64,000 bases of DNA from JAFDCJ01 sp964527835 (lineage in GTDB: Bacteria; Desulfobacterota; Desulfobacteria; Desulfobacterales; JAFDCJ01): the NCBI GenBank assembly GCA_964527835.1, contig CAZGNV010000016.1, positions 1-64,000 of the forward strand. Reading direction: 5' to 3'. Position 1 is the stretch's first letter, and each line of letters begins with the position of its first letter. Shown here one piece after another: positions 26,254 to 35,353 of the stretch. Position numbers and translations under genes: made by a program. The notes beneath the pieces were generated by a model, which worked only from the letters and a program-made list of their open reading frames with translations, did no database searches and had not been told where the DNA came from.

Positions 26254-26712
26254 ATGATTTTCAAGGACCGGGCGATGCTGTTTCTGGCCACGGGGTTTTA
26301 TGCGGGCAAGCTGCCATTGGCGCCGGGCACCTTCGGTTCGCTGATCGGGTTGGCCGCCGCTTTTGCTCTAACATTGCTCAAGCTACCGCTGGCGCTTTTT
26401 GGGGTGCTGATAATTGTTTTTTTTGCAGCCTGGATTGCCCAGGGGGCCGAACGGATTTTGAAGCAAAAAGATCCGGGCTGCATTGTGATTGATGAAATCG
26501 CCGGCATGGTGATCACACTGGCGGGAATTCCGTACAATCTGAAAACAGCGCTGCTCGGATTTGTTTTATTCAGATTTTTCGATATCCTGAAACCGCCGCC
26601 CATCCGAAGCGTGGAAAAACGGCTTTCAGGCGGAATCGGGGTGGTGGCTGATGATGTGGTTGCTGGGATACTGGCCAATTTGCTGCTGAGAATTTTCATC
26701 CGATTCGTATAG
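26254..26712 (+). CDS. pgpA: Phosphatidylglycerophosphatase A
   Basis: 152 aa inner-membrane protein matching PgpA, which dephosphorylates phosphatidylglycerol phosphate. Signature elements are the N-terminal FYAGKLPLAPGTFGSLIG, the central acidic motif VIDEIAGMVITL, RFFDILKPPPI, and the C-terminal GGIGVVADDVVAGI. Four membrane segments are likely. lepB follows after about 50 bases. Confidence 0.88.
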   Translation: MIFKDRAMLFLATGFYAGKLPLAPGTFGSLIGLAAAFALTLLKLPLALFGVLIIVFFAAWIAQGAERILKQKDPGCIVIDEIAGMVITLAGIPYNLKTALLGFVLFRFFDILKPPPIRSVEKRLSGGIGVVADDVVAGILANLLLRIFIRFV

Positions 26713-26762
26713 CCCCCATGGCTTGCCCTGAGCACCAACATTGACGAAAGGTAATACCGAAT

Positions 26763-27419
26763 TTGAAGCAAAACCTGAAGCCAAAAGAATCGACTGAAAA
26801 AACAAAAGCCGCTTCCCGCAAGGGACATTGGCGCGAAAACGTCGAAGCTATCCTGGTTGCCATCCTGATCGCGCTTTTTATTCGAACATTCGTGGTGCAG
26901 GCGTTTAAAATCCCGTCCGGCTCCATGAAGCAGACCCTGCTGATCGGCGATCACATCCTGGTGAACAAATTTATTTACGGCATCAAAATTCCTTATTGGC
27001 AGAAAACCATCATTCCGGTGAAAAGTCCCCAGCGGGGGGATATTATCGTGTTTCGATATCCCATGGACCCGAAAAAAGATTTTATCAAGCGGGTGATCGG
27101 AGTGGCCGGAGATGTGGTGCAGTGCCGCAACAAGCAGCTGTACATCAATAATAAAAAGGTGAATCACGATTACGGGTTTTACACGGATCCGCGCATCATT
27201 TCAGGTGCCATCCGTCCCCGGGACAATTTCGGTCCCATCACCGTACCGGCAAATTCCCTTTTCGTCATGGGCGACAACCGGGATGAAAGCTACGACAGCC
27301 GTTTCTGGGGGTTTGTCAGCCTCAGGGCGGTCAGCGGCAAGGCCTTTATCATTTACTGGTCCTGGGACAAGAACAGATTCGGGGTCCGTTGGAGCCGCCT
27401 GGGACATCTCCTGAAATAG
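26763..27419 (+). CDS. lepB: Signal peptidase I
   Basis: 218 aa type I signal peptidase with one N-terminal membrane anchor (VEAILVAILIALFIRTFVVQ). The catalytic Ser54 lies in IPSGSMKQTLL, the general-base Lys109 in DFIKRVIGVAGD, and the family box GDNRDESYDSRFWGFV is near residue 170. It removes Sec/Tat signal peptides at the outer face of the inner membrane. The start is TTG at 26763; no ATG precedes the anchor. Confidence 0.9.
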   Translation: MKQNLKPKESTEKTKAASRKGHWRENVEAILVAILIALFIRTFVVQAFKIPSGSMKQTLLIGDHILVNKFIYGIKIPYWQKTIIPVKSPQRGDIIVFRYPMDPKKDFIKRVIGVAGDVVQCRNKQLYINNKKVNHDYGFYTDPRIISGAIRPRDNFGPITVPANSLFVMGDNRDESYDSRFWGFVSLRAVSGKAFIIYWSWDKNRFGVRWSRLGHLLK

Positions 27420-27504
27420 TGGCACGGTTATTGAATCAATGAATAAATCCAGCTCCATCCCGGCACCTGCGCGGGATGGTCGGTAACCGCAGGGAGACCG
27501 GCAG

Positions 27505-28809
27505 ATGCAAATTCGCATCGTGGGGGGAAAAGTCGTTGATCCCGGCCATTTTGAAGGCATTGCCGACATCCTGGTGGCCGATGGTAAAATCGCCGGGATT
27601 GTCGAAAAAAGTCCGGATGCAGCTGTCGATGAAGCGTCAAACATTCAACAGGACGCCTCCCGGATAATTGACGCCCGGGGCAAGCTTGTCACCCCCGGCC
27701 TGATCGACATGCATGTCCATTTGCGTGAACCGGGTCACGAGTATAAAGAAACCATTGCCAGCGGATGTCGGGCGGCCGCGCGGGGCGGATTTACCGCCGT
27801 GTGCTGTATGCCCAACACGCAGCCGGTCAATGACGATCCAGCCGTAACCAGGTTTATCCTCGACCGGGCCGCCGAGGCCCGGCTGGTGCGGGTATATCCT
27901 GTGGCCGCGATCAGCCGCAAGCTTGCCGGAGCCGAACTCTGTGATTTTGGCGAGCTGAAACAGGCCGGAAGCGTGGCGGTTTCCGATGACGGCCTGCCGG
28001 TGGCCGACAGCCGGCTGATGCGCAAGGCCCTGGAACTGGCGGGATCCATCGGGCTGCCGGTTGTCTCCCACAGCGAGGATCCCGCCCTGGCCGGCGGGGT
28101 CATGAACGAGGGGGAGGTATCCCGAAAACTGGGCTACGAGGGGATCCCCAACGTCTGCGAGAGCATCATGGTGACGCGCGACATCGCCCTGTGCGAATTG
28201 ACCGGAGCTCCCCTGCACCTGGCCCATGTCAGCACGGCCGAATCGGTGCGTGCCATCCGGGAGGCCAAAGCCCGGGGCATAAACGTGACGGCGGAAACCG
28301 CACCGCATTATTTTGCGCTCACCGACGAGGCGGTTGAAACATACGGCACCCATGCGAAAATGAATCCCCCGCTGCGCAGCGCACGGGACCGGGAGGCCAT
28401 CCGTGAAGGGCTTGGGGACGGCACCCTTGACGCCATTGCCACGGATCATGCACCGCATTCGCAAAAGGAAAAGTCGGTTGCCTTTGCTGCTGCCGCCAAT
28501 GGTATTGTCGGCCTGGAAACCTCTCTTTCCCTGGGGTTGGCCCTGGTAAAAGACGGGGTGCTTTCGCCAATTGGGCTGGTTGAAAAAATGTCTACCAATC
28601 CCGCCCGGATATTGGGGCTGCCAAACGGGCTGAGGCCCGGATGCCCGGCCGATGTCACCATTATCGATCCGCAACTGCCATACATGGTCGATGCCTCTGC
28701 CTTCGCGTCACTGAGCCGCAACACGCCCTTTGACGGCTGGAAGCTGGTTGGCAGGTCAGTGCTGACCATGGTCGGCGGCCGGATTGTGTACGAATTTGAA
28801 GAAAATTGA
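27505..28809 (+). CDS. pyrC: Dihydroorotase (class I, PyrC)
   Basis: 434 aa amidohydrolase of pyrimidine biosynthesis, cyclising carbamoyl-aspartate. The metal-binding HxH is in DMHVHLREPGHEYKE. The dihydroorotase motif CCMPNTQPVND, the His of VVSHSED, the HVST motif in LAHVSTAESVR, and the catalytic Asp in ATDHAPHS are all present. Length fits the class I bacterial enzyme. It lies between lepB and pilR without close coupling. Confidence 0.9.
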   Translation: MQIRIVGGKVVDPGHFEGIADILVADGKIAGIVEKSPDAAVDEASNIQQDASRIIDARGKLVTPGLIDMHVHLREPGHEYKETIASGCRAAARGGFTAVCCMPNTQPVNDDPAVTRFILDRAAEARLVRVYPVAAISRKLAGAELCDFGELKQAGSVAVSDDGLPVADSRLMRKALELAGSIGLPVVSHSEDPALAGGVMNEGEVSRKLGYEGIPNVCESIMVTRDIALCELTGAPLHLAHVSTAESVRAIREAKARGINVTAETAPHYFALTDEAVETYGTHAKMNPPLRSARDREAIREGLGDGTLDAIATDHAPHSQKEKSVAFAAAANGIVGLETSLSLGLALVKDGVLSPIGLVEKMSTNPARILGLPNGLRPGCPADVTIIDPQLPYMVDASAFASLSRNTPFDGWKLVGRSVLTMVGGRIVYEFEEN

Positions 28810-28834
28810 ATCCTAAAAACACTGGGTTTGGATC

Positions 28835-30229
28835 ATGACAGAAACCAGCTCCCACATCCTGGTGATCGACGATGAGCTGAGCATGCGTGAGCTGCTCGAT
28901 TTTATGTTGACCAGGGAAGGCTATCGCGTCACCTGTGCGGCGAACGGAAGGCAGGCTGTCGACCTGCTGGAAAAAGAGCAGTACGACCTGCTGCTGTGCG
29001 ACATCAAGCTGGGGGATATTTCCGGCATTGAGGTGCTGCGGGCTTCAAAGAGGAACAACCCGGATACGGTTGTGATTCTGATTTCGGCTTTTGCCACCAC
29101 CGAAACGGCGGTGGAGGCGATGAACGAGGGGGCCTATGACTATGTGCCCAAACCGTTCGATAAAGACGAGCTGCTGGTAACCATCGCCAAGGCCCTGGAG
29201 CTGCGAACCATTGAACAGGAAAAGCAGCTGCTCGATGACCAGCTGCGGGAGAATGTGCACTTCGGACTGCTCGTGGGCAACAGCCCGGCCATGGCGCACA
29301 TTTACAAATTGATCGAGCAGGTGGCCAGGACCCGGACCAATGTCCTGATTACCGGCGAAAGCGGAACTGGCAAGGAGCTGATCGCCCTGGCCATCCACCG
29401 CCAGAGCGACCGATGCGATCAACCCTTTGTGGTCATCAACTGCGGCGGCATCCCTGAAACCCTGATGGAAAGTGAGCTGTTCGGCCACAAAAAAGGCTCT
29501 TTTACCGGGGCGACCAGTGATAAAAAAGGATTGTTTGAAGTTGCCGACAGGGGCACCATTTTTCTGGATGAAATCGGGGAACTGAGCCTTCCCATCCAGG
29601 TCAAACTGCTACGGGCGGTTCAGGAAAGAGTCTTCAAACCCGTGGGCAGCAATGAAGATGTCAGTGTGGATATCCGAATTATTTCGGCAACCAACAAGAA
29701 TCTGGAAAAAGAGGTGATCGCCGGCAATTTCCGGGAAGACCTCTTTTACCGTCTGAATGTCATTGAGCTCAAAGTGCCGCCGCTGCGGGAAAGAAAGGCC
29801 GATCTGCGGGCCCTGGCCCAGCATTTCCTGGAAAAATACTCCAAGGAGATGGGCAAGGAGATCACCAAGTTTTCATCCTATGCCATTGATCTGCTGAAAA
29901 AATACGATTTTCCGGGCAACATCCGAGAGCTGGAAAACCTGCTGGAGCGCAGTGTGGCCCTTTCCACCACCAACATCATCCTGCCGGACAGCCTGGCACT
30001 GTCCCTGCACAAACGCCGCTGGATCGAAGGCTTCCAGGACCGCCGCTTCGATCTGGACGACGTGTCCCGGGGCGTGGCCCTGGATACCATCCTGGAAGAA
30101 ATCGAGCGTGCCTATTTGAAAAAAGCGTTGGACTGCAGCAACGGCAACAAGAACAAGGCCGCCGATTTGCTGGGCATCAGTTTTCGCTCCCTGCGCTACC
30201 GTCTGGACAAACTGGGCATCGACAAATAA
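28835..30229 (+). CDS. pilR: NtrC-family response regulator, PilR-like
   Basis: 464 aa sigma-54 activator. The receiver domain has the acidic pair D12/D13, phospho-acceptor D56 (LLLCDIKLG) and K106 (VPKPFD). The AAA+ domain has Walker A GESGTGKE, the sigma-54-contact loop as GSFTGA instead of GAFTGA, and Walker B FLDEIGEL. A Fis-type helix-turn-helix is at the end (NKNKAADLLGISFRSLRYRL). The pilin gene with a consensus -24/-12 promoter lies 340 bases downstream, which supports the PilR call. No PilS-type sensor kinase adjoins it in this window. Confidence 0.87.
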   Translation: MTETSSHILVIDDELSMRELLDFMLTREGYRVTCAANGRQAVDLLEKEQYDLLLCDIKLGDISGIEVLRASKRNNPDTVVILISAFATTETAVEAMNEGAYDYVPKPFDKDELLVTIAKALELRTIEQEKQLLDDQLRENVHFGLLVGNSPAMAHIYKLIEQVARTRTNVLITGESGTGKELIALAIHRQSDRCDQPFVVINCGGIPETLMESELFGHKKGSFTGATSDKKGLFEVADRGTIFLDEIGELSLPIQVKLLRAVQERVFKPVGSNEDVSVDIRIISATNKNLEKEVIAGNFREDLFYRLNVIELKVPPLRERKADLRALAQHFLEKYSKEMGKEITKFSSYAIDLLKKYDFPGNIRELENLLERSVALSTTNIILPDSLALSLHKRRWIEGFQDRRFDLDDVSRGVALDTILEEIERAYLKKALDCSNGNKNKAADLLGISFRSLRYRLDKLGIDK

Positions 30230-30373
30230 AATTGACGTTTTTTGTCAGCTAACGGTCAATATTTGTAAATTGATGTTATCTGCCAGGTATTCAGCTTTTC
30301 CCCTCAGGATTTAATCGCACTGATTTTAGTTAAATTTCAATGTGTTGTAAAATATTACTAAAAAAATACGCTT

Positions 30374-30390
30374 TGGCACGTCAATTGCTA
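30374..30390 (+). promoter_or_regulatory. Sigma-54 (-24/-12) promoter of pilA
   Basis: TGGCACG (30374-30380), four bases, then TTGCT (30385-30389) matches the consensus TGGCACG-N4-TTGC(A/T) exactly. Transcription should start near 30400, giving a leader of about 170 bases. The AT-rich sequence 30230-30370 is where upstream PilR sites would be expected. The remainder of the gap to 30568 holds only the leader and the GGGAGG ribosome site. Confidence 0.85.
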
Positions 30391-30568
30391 TAACGTATCC
30401 CAACATTGACTGAAACAAAATCAACCATTCGACAAATTAAACAATGAACGATTTTGAAAAGGGGGTGGGGAGAAAACAGTAGGAAATTTATGATCAAAGT
30501 TTTTCAGCTAACCAGGTAACCAAATTTAACCATCAAATCAACTTAAATTTAAAGCGGGAGGTATTGAA

Positions 30569-30973
30569 ATGTTACAGAAACTCAGAGGAAATTCAAAAGG
30601 TTTTACACTGATCGAGCTGATGATCGTCATCGCCATTATCGGTATCCTGGCGGCCATCGCCATTCCCAACTTTATCGCCTATCGTAACAAGGCTTTCTGC
30701 AGCCGGGCCGAATCCGACGCCAACGCCACCGCGGCGGCCCTGGCGGATTATTTCTCGGTGCCGACCCATACCACGTATCCGGGTGCGAACCCCGCAACAA
30801 ATCCGCCTAACGGTCTCGGGATTACCCTTTCCGGAACCAACACCGGCACCATTTCCGGGCCCACGTCATCCATTACCATTACCATTACCGATGGTAGCAG
30901 CAAGTGTCCGGACACATACCAAAACTCCAACAACGAGTGGAACAGTTCAGTATTTACCAAGGTAATGGACTAA
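30569..30973 (+). CDS. pilA: Type IV pilin PilA, two cysteines
   Basis: 134-aa prepilin. A ten-residue leader ends in Gly11, followed by Phe12 (mature +1) and the hydrophobic stalk FTLIELMIVIAIIGILAAIA, with the canonical Glu at mature position 5. The globular part is short. It contains C44 and C113, which could form the C-terminal disulfide, and a Ser/Thr-rich stretch (residues 86-111) suited to O-glycosylation. GGGAGG lies 8 bases before the ATG. It is transcribed from the sigma-54 promoter and followed by a strong terminator. Length and architecture fit short deltaproteobacterial pilins. Confidence 0.92.
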   Translation: MLQKLRGNSKGFTLIELMIVIAIIGILAAIAIPNFIAYRNKAFCSRAESDANATAAALADYFSVPTHTTYPGANPATNPPNGLGITLSGTNTGTISGPTSSITITITDGSSKCPDTYQNSNNEWNSSVFTKVMD

Positions 30974-31065
30974 TCGGCCTTCCGGCGGCGGAGCGCCCGG
31001 TATAAAGGCCGAAACCGCCGAGGCTATCCACAACACTTGACAGCATGCCCCAGAGAGGGCAAAAT

Positions 31066-31103
31066 AATAAAAGGGGGGGAAGCGATTCTCCCCCTTTTTT
31101 TCT
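31066..31103 (+). terminator. Rho-independent terminator after pilA
   Basis: AAAAGGGGGGGAAG and TCTCCCCCTTTTTTT pair around a short loop, giving a G/C-rich stem with a long U tract. It separates pilA transcription from the downstream glycan genes. Confidence 0.85.
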
Positions 31104-31155
31104 ATTCTTTTTGCTCAACCGGTTTGGTGGGAACGCATGTGAGGACTTCTTCCGA

Positions 31156-33246
31156 ATGGCTGACCAGAGTGTTACCTGCAGGAACTATAAACATTATGGT
31201 GTGCTGGGGGTTTTGCTCCTGCTGGTAATTGCCGCATACAGCAGCAGTCTCAATGCTTCATGGCATCTGGACGATTATCCAACAATCGTTCACAACGCCC
31301 GGCTGCATCCTCTAAGTTTGTCCCCGGAGTCCTTGTCCTTAGCCCTGTATTCGCGCGGTCCGAATTTGAGCCGACCTTTCCGTCCCATAGCCTGTCTGAG
31401 CCTGGCGCTCAACTGGTATTTTGGAAAAGACCGGGTATTGGGCTATCATGTGGTCAATATCGGCATTCACCTGATAACCACCTGGCTGCTTTTCATAACG
31501 GTTTTGGGATTGTACCGCTCCCCACGGCTGCAGCATATTCCGCCGGCCAGTGCCTGCTGGATTTCCTTGCTGACGGCTGCTTTGTGGGCGCTCAACCCCG
31601 TTCAAACCCAGGCAGTCACCTACATCGTTCAGCGCATGGCTTCCATGGCCGCCATGTTTTATCTCTTGGGATGCTATTTGTACGTCAAAGCCAGGACCGT
31701 TAGCACCGGACGACAACGCATGCTTTATTTTGCCGGCTGTGCAGCGGCTTATTTTCTGGCTGTCGGGTCCAAGGAAAATGCGATTACCCTGCCACTGGCT
31801 TTATCCCTGGTGGAAGTCGCGTTTTTTATGAACCTTGAAAACCCGAAAAACCGAAAAAAGCTGGCCATCACCACGGCGGTCATCGGGGTCGTACTGGTGC
31901 TCACCGGGGTGTTTATGTATGTCAACGCGGATGCGATTTCGCTTCTCAACGGCTATCGGCATCGTTCCTTCAGTCTGAGCGAACGGTTGCTGACCGAGCC
32001 GGCTGTCGTTGTGTTTTATCTTACCCAACTGTTTTATCCGATTGCCGGCCGGCTTTCCATCGAACACGATGTGGCCGTCGCCACATCGCTTTTTGATCCC
32101 TGGACGACACTGCCGGCAGTCCTGCTGATATTTTTTCTTATTGGACTGGGATTATCGCAAATCAAAAAACGACCCGTGCTGGCTTTTGCCGTGCTTTTCT
32201 TTTTCTTGAACCACGTGATCGAGTCGAGTGTGCTGCCCCTGGAACTGGTTTTTGAGCACCGCAATTACCTGCCGTCGCTGTTTATCTTCTGGCCACTGGC
32301 TGCCGGAATGATCTGGCTGATAAGTCACTACCATCAAAAGCACAAAACCATGGGATGGATATTGACGGCTTTTGTGGTTTTACAGATAAGTGCTTCGGCA
32401 GTCGGAACGTACGTGCGCAACATGACCTGGCTCAGCGAAAAGACCCTGTGGGAGGATGCCATGGCCAAGGCGCCGACACGGGCCCGGCCACCCTTCAACC
32501 TGGCAAAACACTATTATGCACCAACAGGTCGTCTGGAAGAGGCGCTGCATCTTTATCGCAAATCCCTCACACTCGAGGCCTCGACCCCCGCATACTCCCG
32601 GGCCATGGCCTTGAACGGCATGGCTAGTATCCACTATATGCGGCAGGAATTTGATAAAGTGCTGGCGCTCTGTCAGCAGGCGCTTGAAATTTATCCGGGT
32701 TTTAAAACAGCCGAATATAACCGTGTGTTGTCGCTGGTCAGACTGGGTCGATGGGAATCCGCATCCCAAGCCGCCGACCGCCTGCTGGAGGGGGGGCATC
32801 CGCGGGCCGATTACCTGTTTTTGAAAGGCGCCATTTTGCTCAAGCTCAACCGTGCGAAAAAAGCTCTTGACTATTTGCGGCCCGCGCTGAAGGCTGATCC
32901 TGAAAACCGCAAGATATTGATGAGTTTAGGCTCTGCCCTGGGATTAAACCATCAGCATCGGCAGGCACGGTGGTTTTTCAGCCGTGCGGTGCAGGTTGCC
33001 CCCACAGACATCCGGCCATATTTTTACCTAATTGAAAACAGCATCATCTCGGGAGATATTGCTGAAACTGAAAAAAACGTGGCCGGATTATTTTCCGCTT
33101 TCAGTGCACACGCCATTATCGCACGGTTGGCTCACAGCCGGGAGGAGCTTTTTCTAACTCCCCCTTCTCGGCATCTCATTGCGCCGGTGGTATACGCAAA
33201 ACTGGCAGGAATAGCGGATGGGATTGCCGGCTCTGGTTTGCAATAG
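31156..33246 (+). CDS. TMTC-like membrane protein with TPRs (paralogue 1)
   Basis: 696 aa from the ATG at 31156; the frame is open upstream into the pilA terminator, so the earlier ATG is rejected. The N-terminal half has about 10-11 membrane segments and a GT-C-like acidic motif in the first loop (WHLDDYPTIVHNARL). Family blocks FRPIACLSLALNWYFGKD, GYHVVNIGIHL and LNPVQTQAVTYIVQRMASM follow. These blocks resemble TMTC-type O-mannosyltransferases (DUF1736). The C-terminal third carries TPRs. Polyprenyl-sugar-dependent protein glycosylation is plausible, with the adjacent pilin a candidate substrate (inference). The next gene is a paralogue of identical length. Confidence 0.72.
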   Translation: MADQSVTCRNYKHYGVLGVLLLLVIAAYSSSLNASWHLDDYPTIVHNARLHPLSLSPESLSLALYSRGPNLSRPFRPIACLSLALNWYFGKDRVLGYHVVNIGIHLITTWLLFITVLGLYRSPRLQHIPPASACWISLLTAALWALNPVQTQAVTYIVQRMASMAAMFYLLGCYLYVKARTVSTGRQRMLYFAGCAAAYFLAVGSKENAITLPLALSLVEVAFFMNLENPKNRKKLAITTAVIGVVLVLTGVFMYVNADAISLLNGYRHRSFSLSERLLTEPAVVVFYLTQLFYPIAGRLSIEHDVAVATSLFDPWTTLPAVLLIFFLIGLGLSQIKKRPVLAFAVLFFFLNHVIESSVLPLELVFEHRNYLPSLFIFWPLAAGMIWLISHYHQKHKTMGWILTAFVVLQISASAVGTYVRNMTWLSEKTLWEDAMAKAPTRARPPFNLAKHYYAPTGRLEEALHLYRKSLTLEASTPAYSRAMALNGMASIHYMRQEFDKVLALCQQALEIYPGFKTAEYNRVLSLVRLGRWESASQAADRLLEGGHPRADYLFLKGAILLKLNRAKKALDYLRPALKADPENRKILMSLGSALGLNHQHRQARWFFSRAVQVAPTDIRPYFYLIENSIISGDIAETEKNVAGLFSAFSAHAIIARLAHSREELFLTPPSRHLIAPVVYAKLAGIADGIAGSGLQ

Positions 33247-33262
33247 ATCAGGATAGGTCGAA

Positions 33263-35353
33263 GTGGCTTTAAGAACCAAACGACATGCAATTGCCTTTCT
33301 GCTGCTGCTGGCACTGGTTTTCCTGATCTACAGCAACAGCTTGAACGGCTCCTGGCACCTGGATGACCTGCCCAATATCACGCGCAATACCAGACTGCAC
33401 ATCAGCAATCTCAGCGTTGACAGCCTGGTGGGCTCCTTTTTCGCCAAGCCGGCGTCATCAAAACCTGGGCAGCTGTATCGGCCCGTGGCGTGTTTGACGT
33501 TTGCCCTCAACTGGTACCTTGGTGGGCCGGATGTCCGCGGCTATCACGTGGTCAACATCAGCATTCATTTATTGACCGCATTTTTTCTTTATCTGACCAT
33601 CTTGCAACTGGCCAAAACGCCGAACCTGAAAAAGCGGTATGCGGACAGTGAATATTTCATCGCTCTTTTGGCTGCGGCCCTTTGGGCTCTCAATCCGCTT
33701 CATACCCAGGCCGTGGACTACATTGTTCAACGCATGGCGACTCTCGCGGCCATGTTTTACATGCTGGCGGTATATCTATACCTCAAGGCTCGGATGAACA
33801 ACTCACCGGTATACCGGGGACTGCTTTTTAGCGGATGCATTGTCAGCTACTTTCTGGCCCTGGGATCCAAGGAAAATGCCGCTGTTTTGCCCTTTTGCCT
33901 GCTGCTGCTGGAGGTCGTGTTTTTTCAGGATTCCGATCGTCCGGAAACGGAGAAACGACTTTTCCGGTATGCCGCGGCCGGTGCATTTTTTGCTTTTTTA
34001 ACGATGGCCCTGTTTTTCCTCAAGGGTGATATCTTTGCTTTTATCAACGGATATGCCGACCGTCCTTTTTCGCTCGGCCAGCGCCTGCTGACCGAACCGC
34101 GAATTCTTGTTTTCCATCTGACTCAGCTCTTTTTGCCGCTGCCCAGTCGACTTTCCATTCAGCACGATGTGGTGGTTTCCACATCCCTGCTGACGCCTTG
34201 GACGACGCTGCCTGCCATAGTTCTGGTGATCCTGCTGATCACCTGGGGAATTGCCAATATCAAAAAGAGGCCCCTGGTAGCTTTTGGCATCCTTTTCTTT
34301 TTCCTGAACCACCTGGTTGAATCCACTGTTCTGCCACTGGAGCTGATTTTTGAACACCGCAATTACCTGCCCTCGCTGTTTGTTTTTTTACCGGTTGCCG
34401 CCGGCGTAAAAAAGGCCCTGGACTGGAGTCGCCAACGACACCTCGCAGTTTACCGGTTTGTGGCGGTGCTGGTGGTTTTTATCATGACGGGGCTGGGGGC
34501 CGCCACGTACACTCGCAATGCGGCTTGGCTCACCCGCAGCTCTCTATGGCAGGATGCCAGGATCAAGGCACCGAACAGTGCCCGTCCCCTGCAAAACATT
34601 GCCGATGAATACAAAAAAAAGGGCCAATATGAAATGGCACTGGAACTGTACCGGCAGGCACTATCACTTGGCGATCCCAAACCGAAACAGTCCCAGGCTT
34701 TGTCTTTTAATAACATGGGGATCATATATGCCCAACAGGGTCAGCTCAACCGGGGCATCGAATTTTATCGGAAGGCACTGAACGTTTACCCGGGCCATGA
34801 GAGGGCCCTTCACAATTTGACTGTCGCCCTGGTCAATGCCGGCAGGTGGGCAGCGGCATCGCAGTCCGCTGATCTGCTGCTGTCAAAATACGAGCATGAA
34901 CGCTATCTGAACCTGAAAGGCTTTATCCTGCTAAAACAGCACAGACCTGCTGAGGCCGAAGACTATTTGCTGAAGGCCTTGAAAATTTCACCCCAAAACC
35001 GCAATGCGGCTGTCAACCTCGCGATGGCTTACAGCCAAACAGGCAGATATGAAATCGCTGAGCGGATATTGCAGCAGTTAAATAAACGTTATCCACATGA
35101 CATGACCGTCTTGCTTTGTCTTATTGAAAACAGCGTTAAAACTGGAAACAAATCAAAAACAGACTTTTTTATTTCTGATTTACTATCAGCATTCAGTGTC
35201 GGCAGCTTAAAGCTGAGCCTTGAGCAAAGTTCAACACCGAATCGGTTGATTCCCTATTCAAGGGGGCAATTAGCTCCGATTATTGCTGCGAAGTTAAAAG
35301 AAAAAGCGAATCAGATAAAGAACCCCCTTACAAAAGAGGATGTATCACTTTGA
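33263..35353 (+). CDS. TMTC-like membrane protein with TPRs (paralogue 2)
   Basis: 696 aa from GTG at 33263, the same length as the upstream paralogue and alignable end to end: WHLDDLPNITRNTRL, LYRPVACLTFALNWYLGG, GYHVVNISIHL, LNPLHTQAVDYIVQRMATL, FFLNHLVESTVLPLELIFEH. The N-terminal membrane domain keeps the DD motif; TPRs (about residues 440-620) end the chain. The arrangement indicates tandem duplication followed by divergence, perhaps toward different donors or acceptors. The stop overlaps the deacetylase start by three bases, indicating translational coupling. Confidence 0.72.
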   Translation: MALRTKRHAIAFLLLLALVFLIYSNSLNGSWHLDDLPNITRNTRLHISNLSVDSLVGSFFAKPASSKPGQLYRPVACLTFALNWYLGGPDVRGYHVVNISIHLLTAFFLYLTILQLAKTPNLKKRYADSEYFIALLAAALWALNPLHTQAVDYIVQRMATLAAMFYMLAVYLYLKARMNNSPVYRGLLFSGCIVSYFLALGSKENAAVLPFCLLLLEVVFFQDSDRPETEKRLFRYAAAGAFFAFLTMALFFLKGDIFAFINGYADRPFSLGQRLLTEPRILVFHLTQLFLPLPSRLSIQHDVVVSTSLLTPWTTLPAIVLVILLITWGIANIKKRPLVAFGILFFFLNHLVESTVLPLELIFEHRNYLPSLFVFLPVAAGVKKALDWSRQRHLAVYRFVAVLVVFIMTGLGAATYTRNAAWLTRSSLWQDARIKAPNSARPLQNIADEYKKKGQYEMALELYRQALSLGDPKPKQSQALSFNNMGIIYAQQGQLNRGIEFYRKALNVYPGHERALHNLTVALVNAGRWAAASQSADLLLSKYEHERYLNLKGFILLKQHRPAEAEDYLLKALKISPQNRNAAVNLAMAYSQTGRYEIAERILQQLNKRYPHDMTVLLCLIENSVKTGNKSKTDFFISDLLSAFSVGSLKLSLEQSSTPNRLIPYSRGQLAPIIAAKLKEKANQIKNPLTKEDVSL

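Noticed and set aside
30230..30370. Specific PilR binding sites upstream of the sigma-54 promoter
   Set aside because: The region is AT-rich with several short TGTCA/TGAC-like words, but no convincing paired site could be singled out by eye.
31045..31155. N-terminal extension of the first TMTC-like protein from ATG 31045
   Set aside because: It would be translated from the pilA terminator; the start at 31156 gives a protein of the same length as its tandem paralogue.
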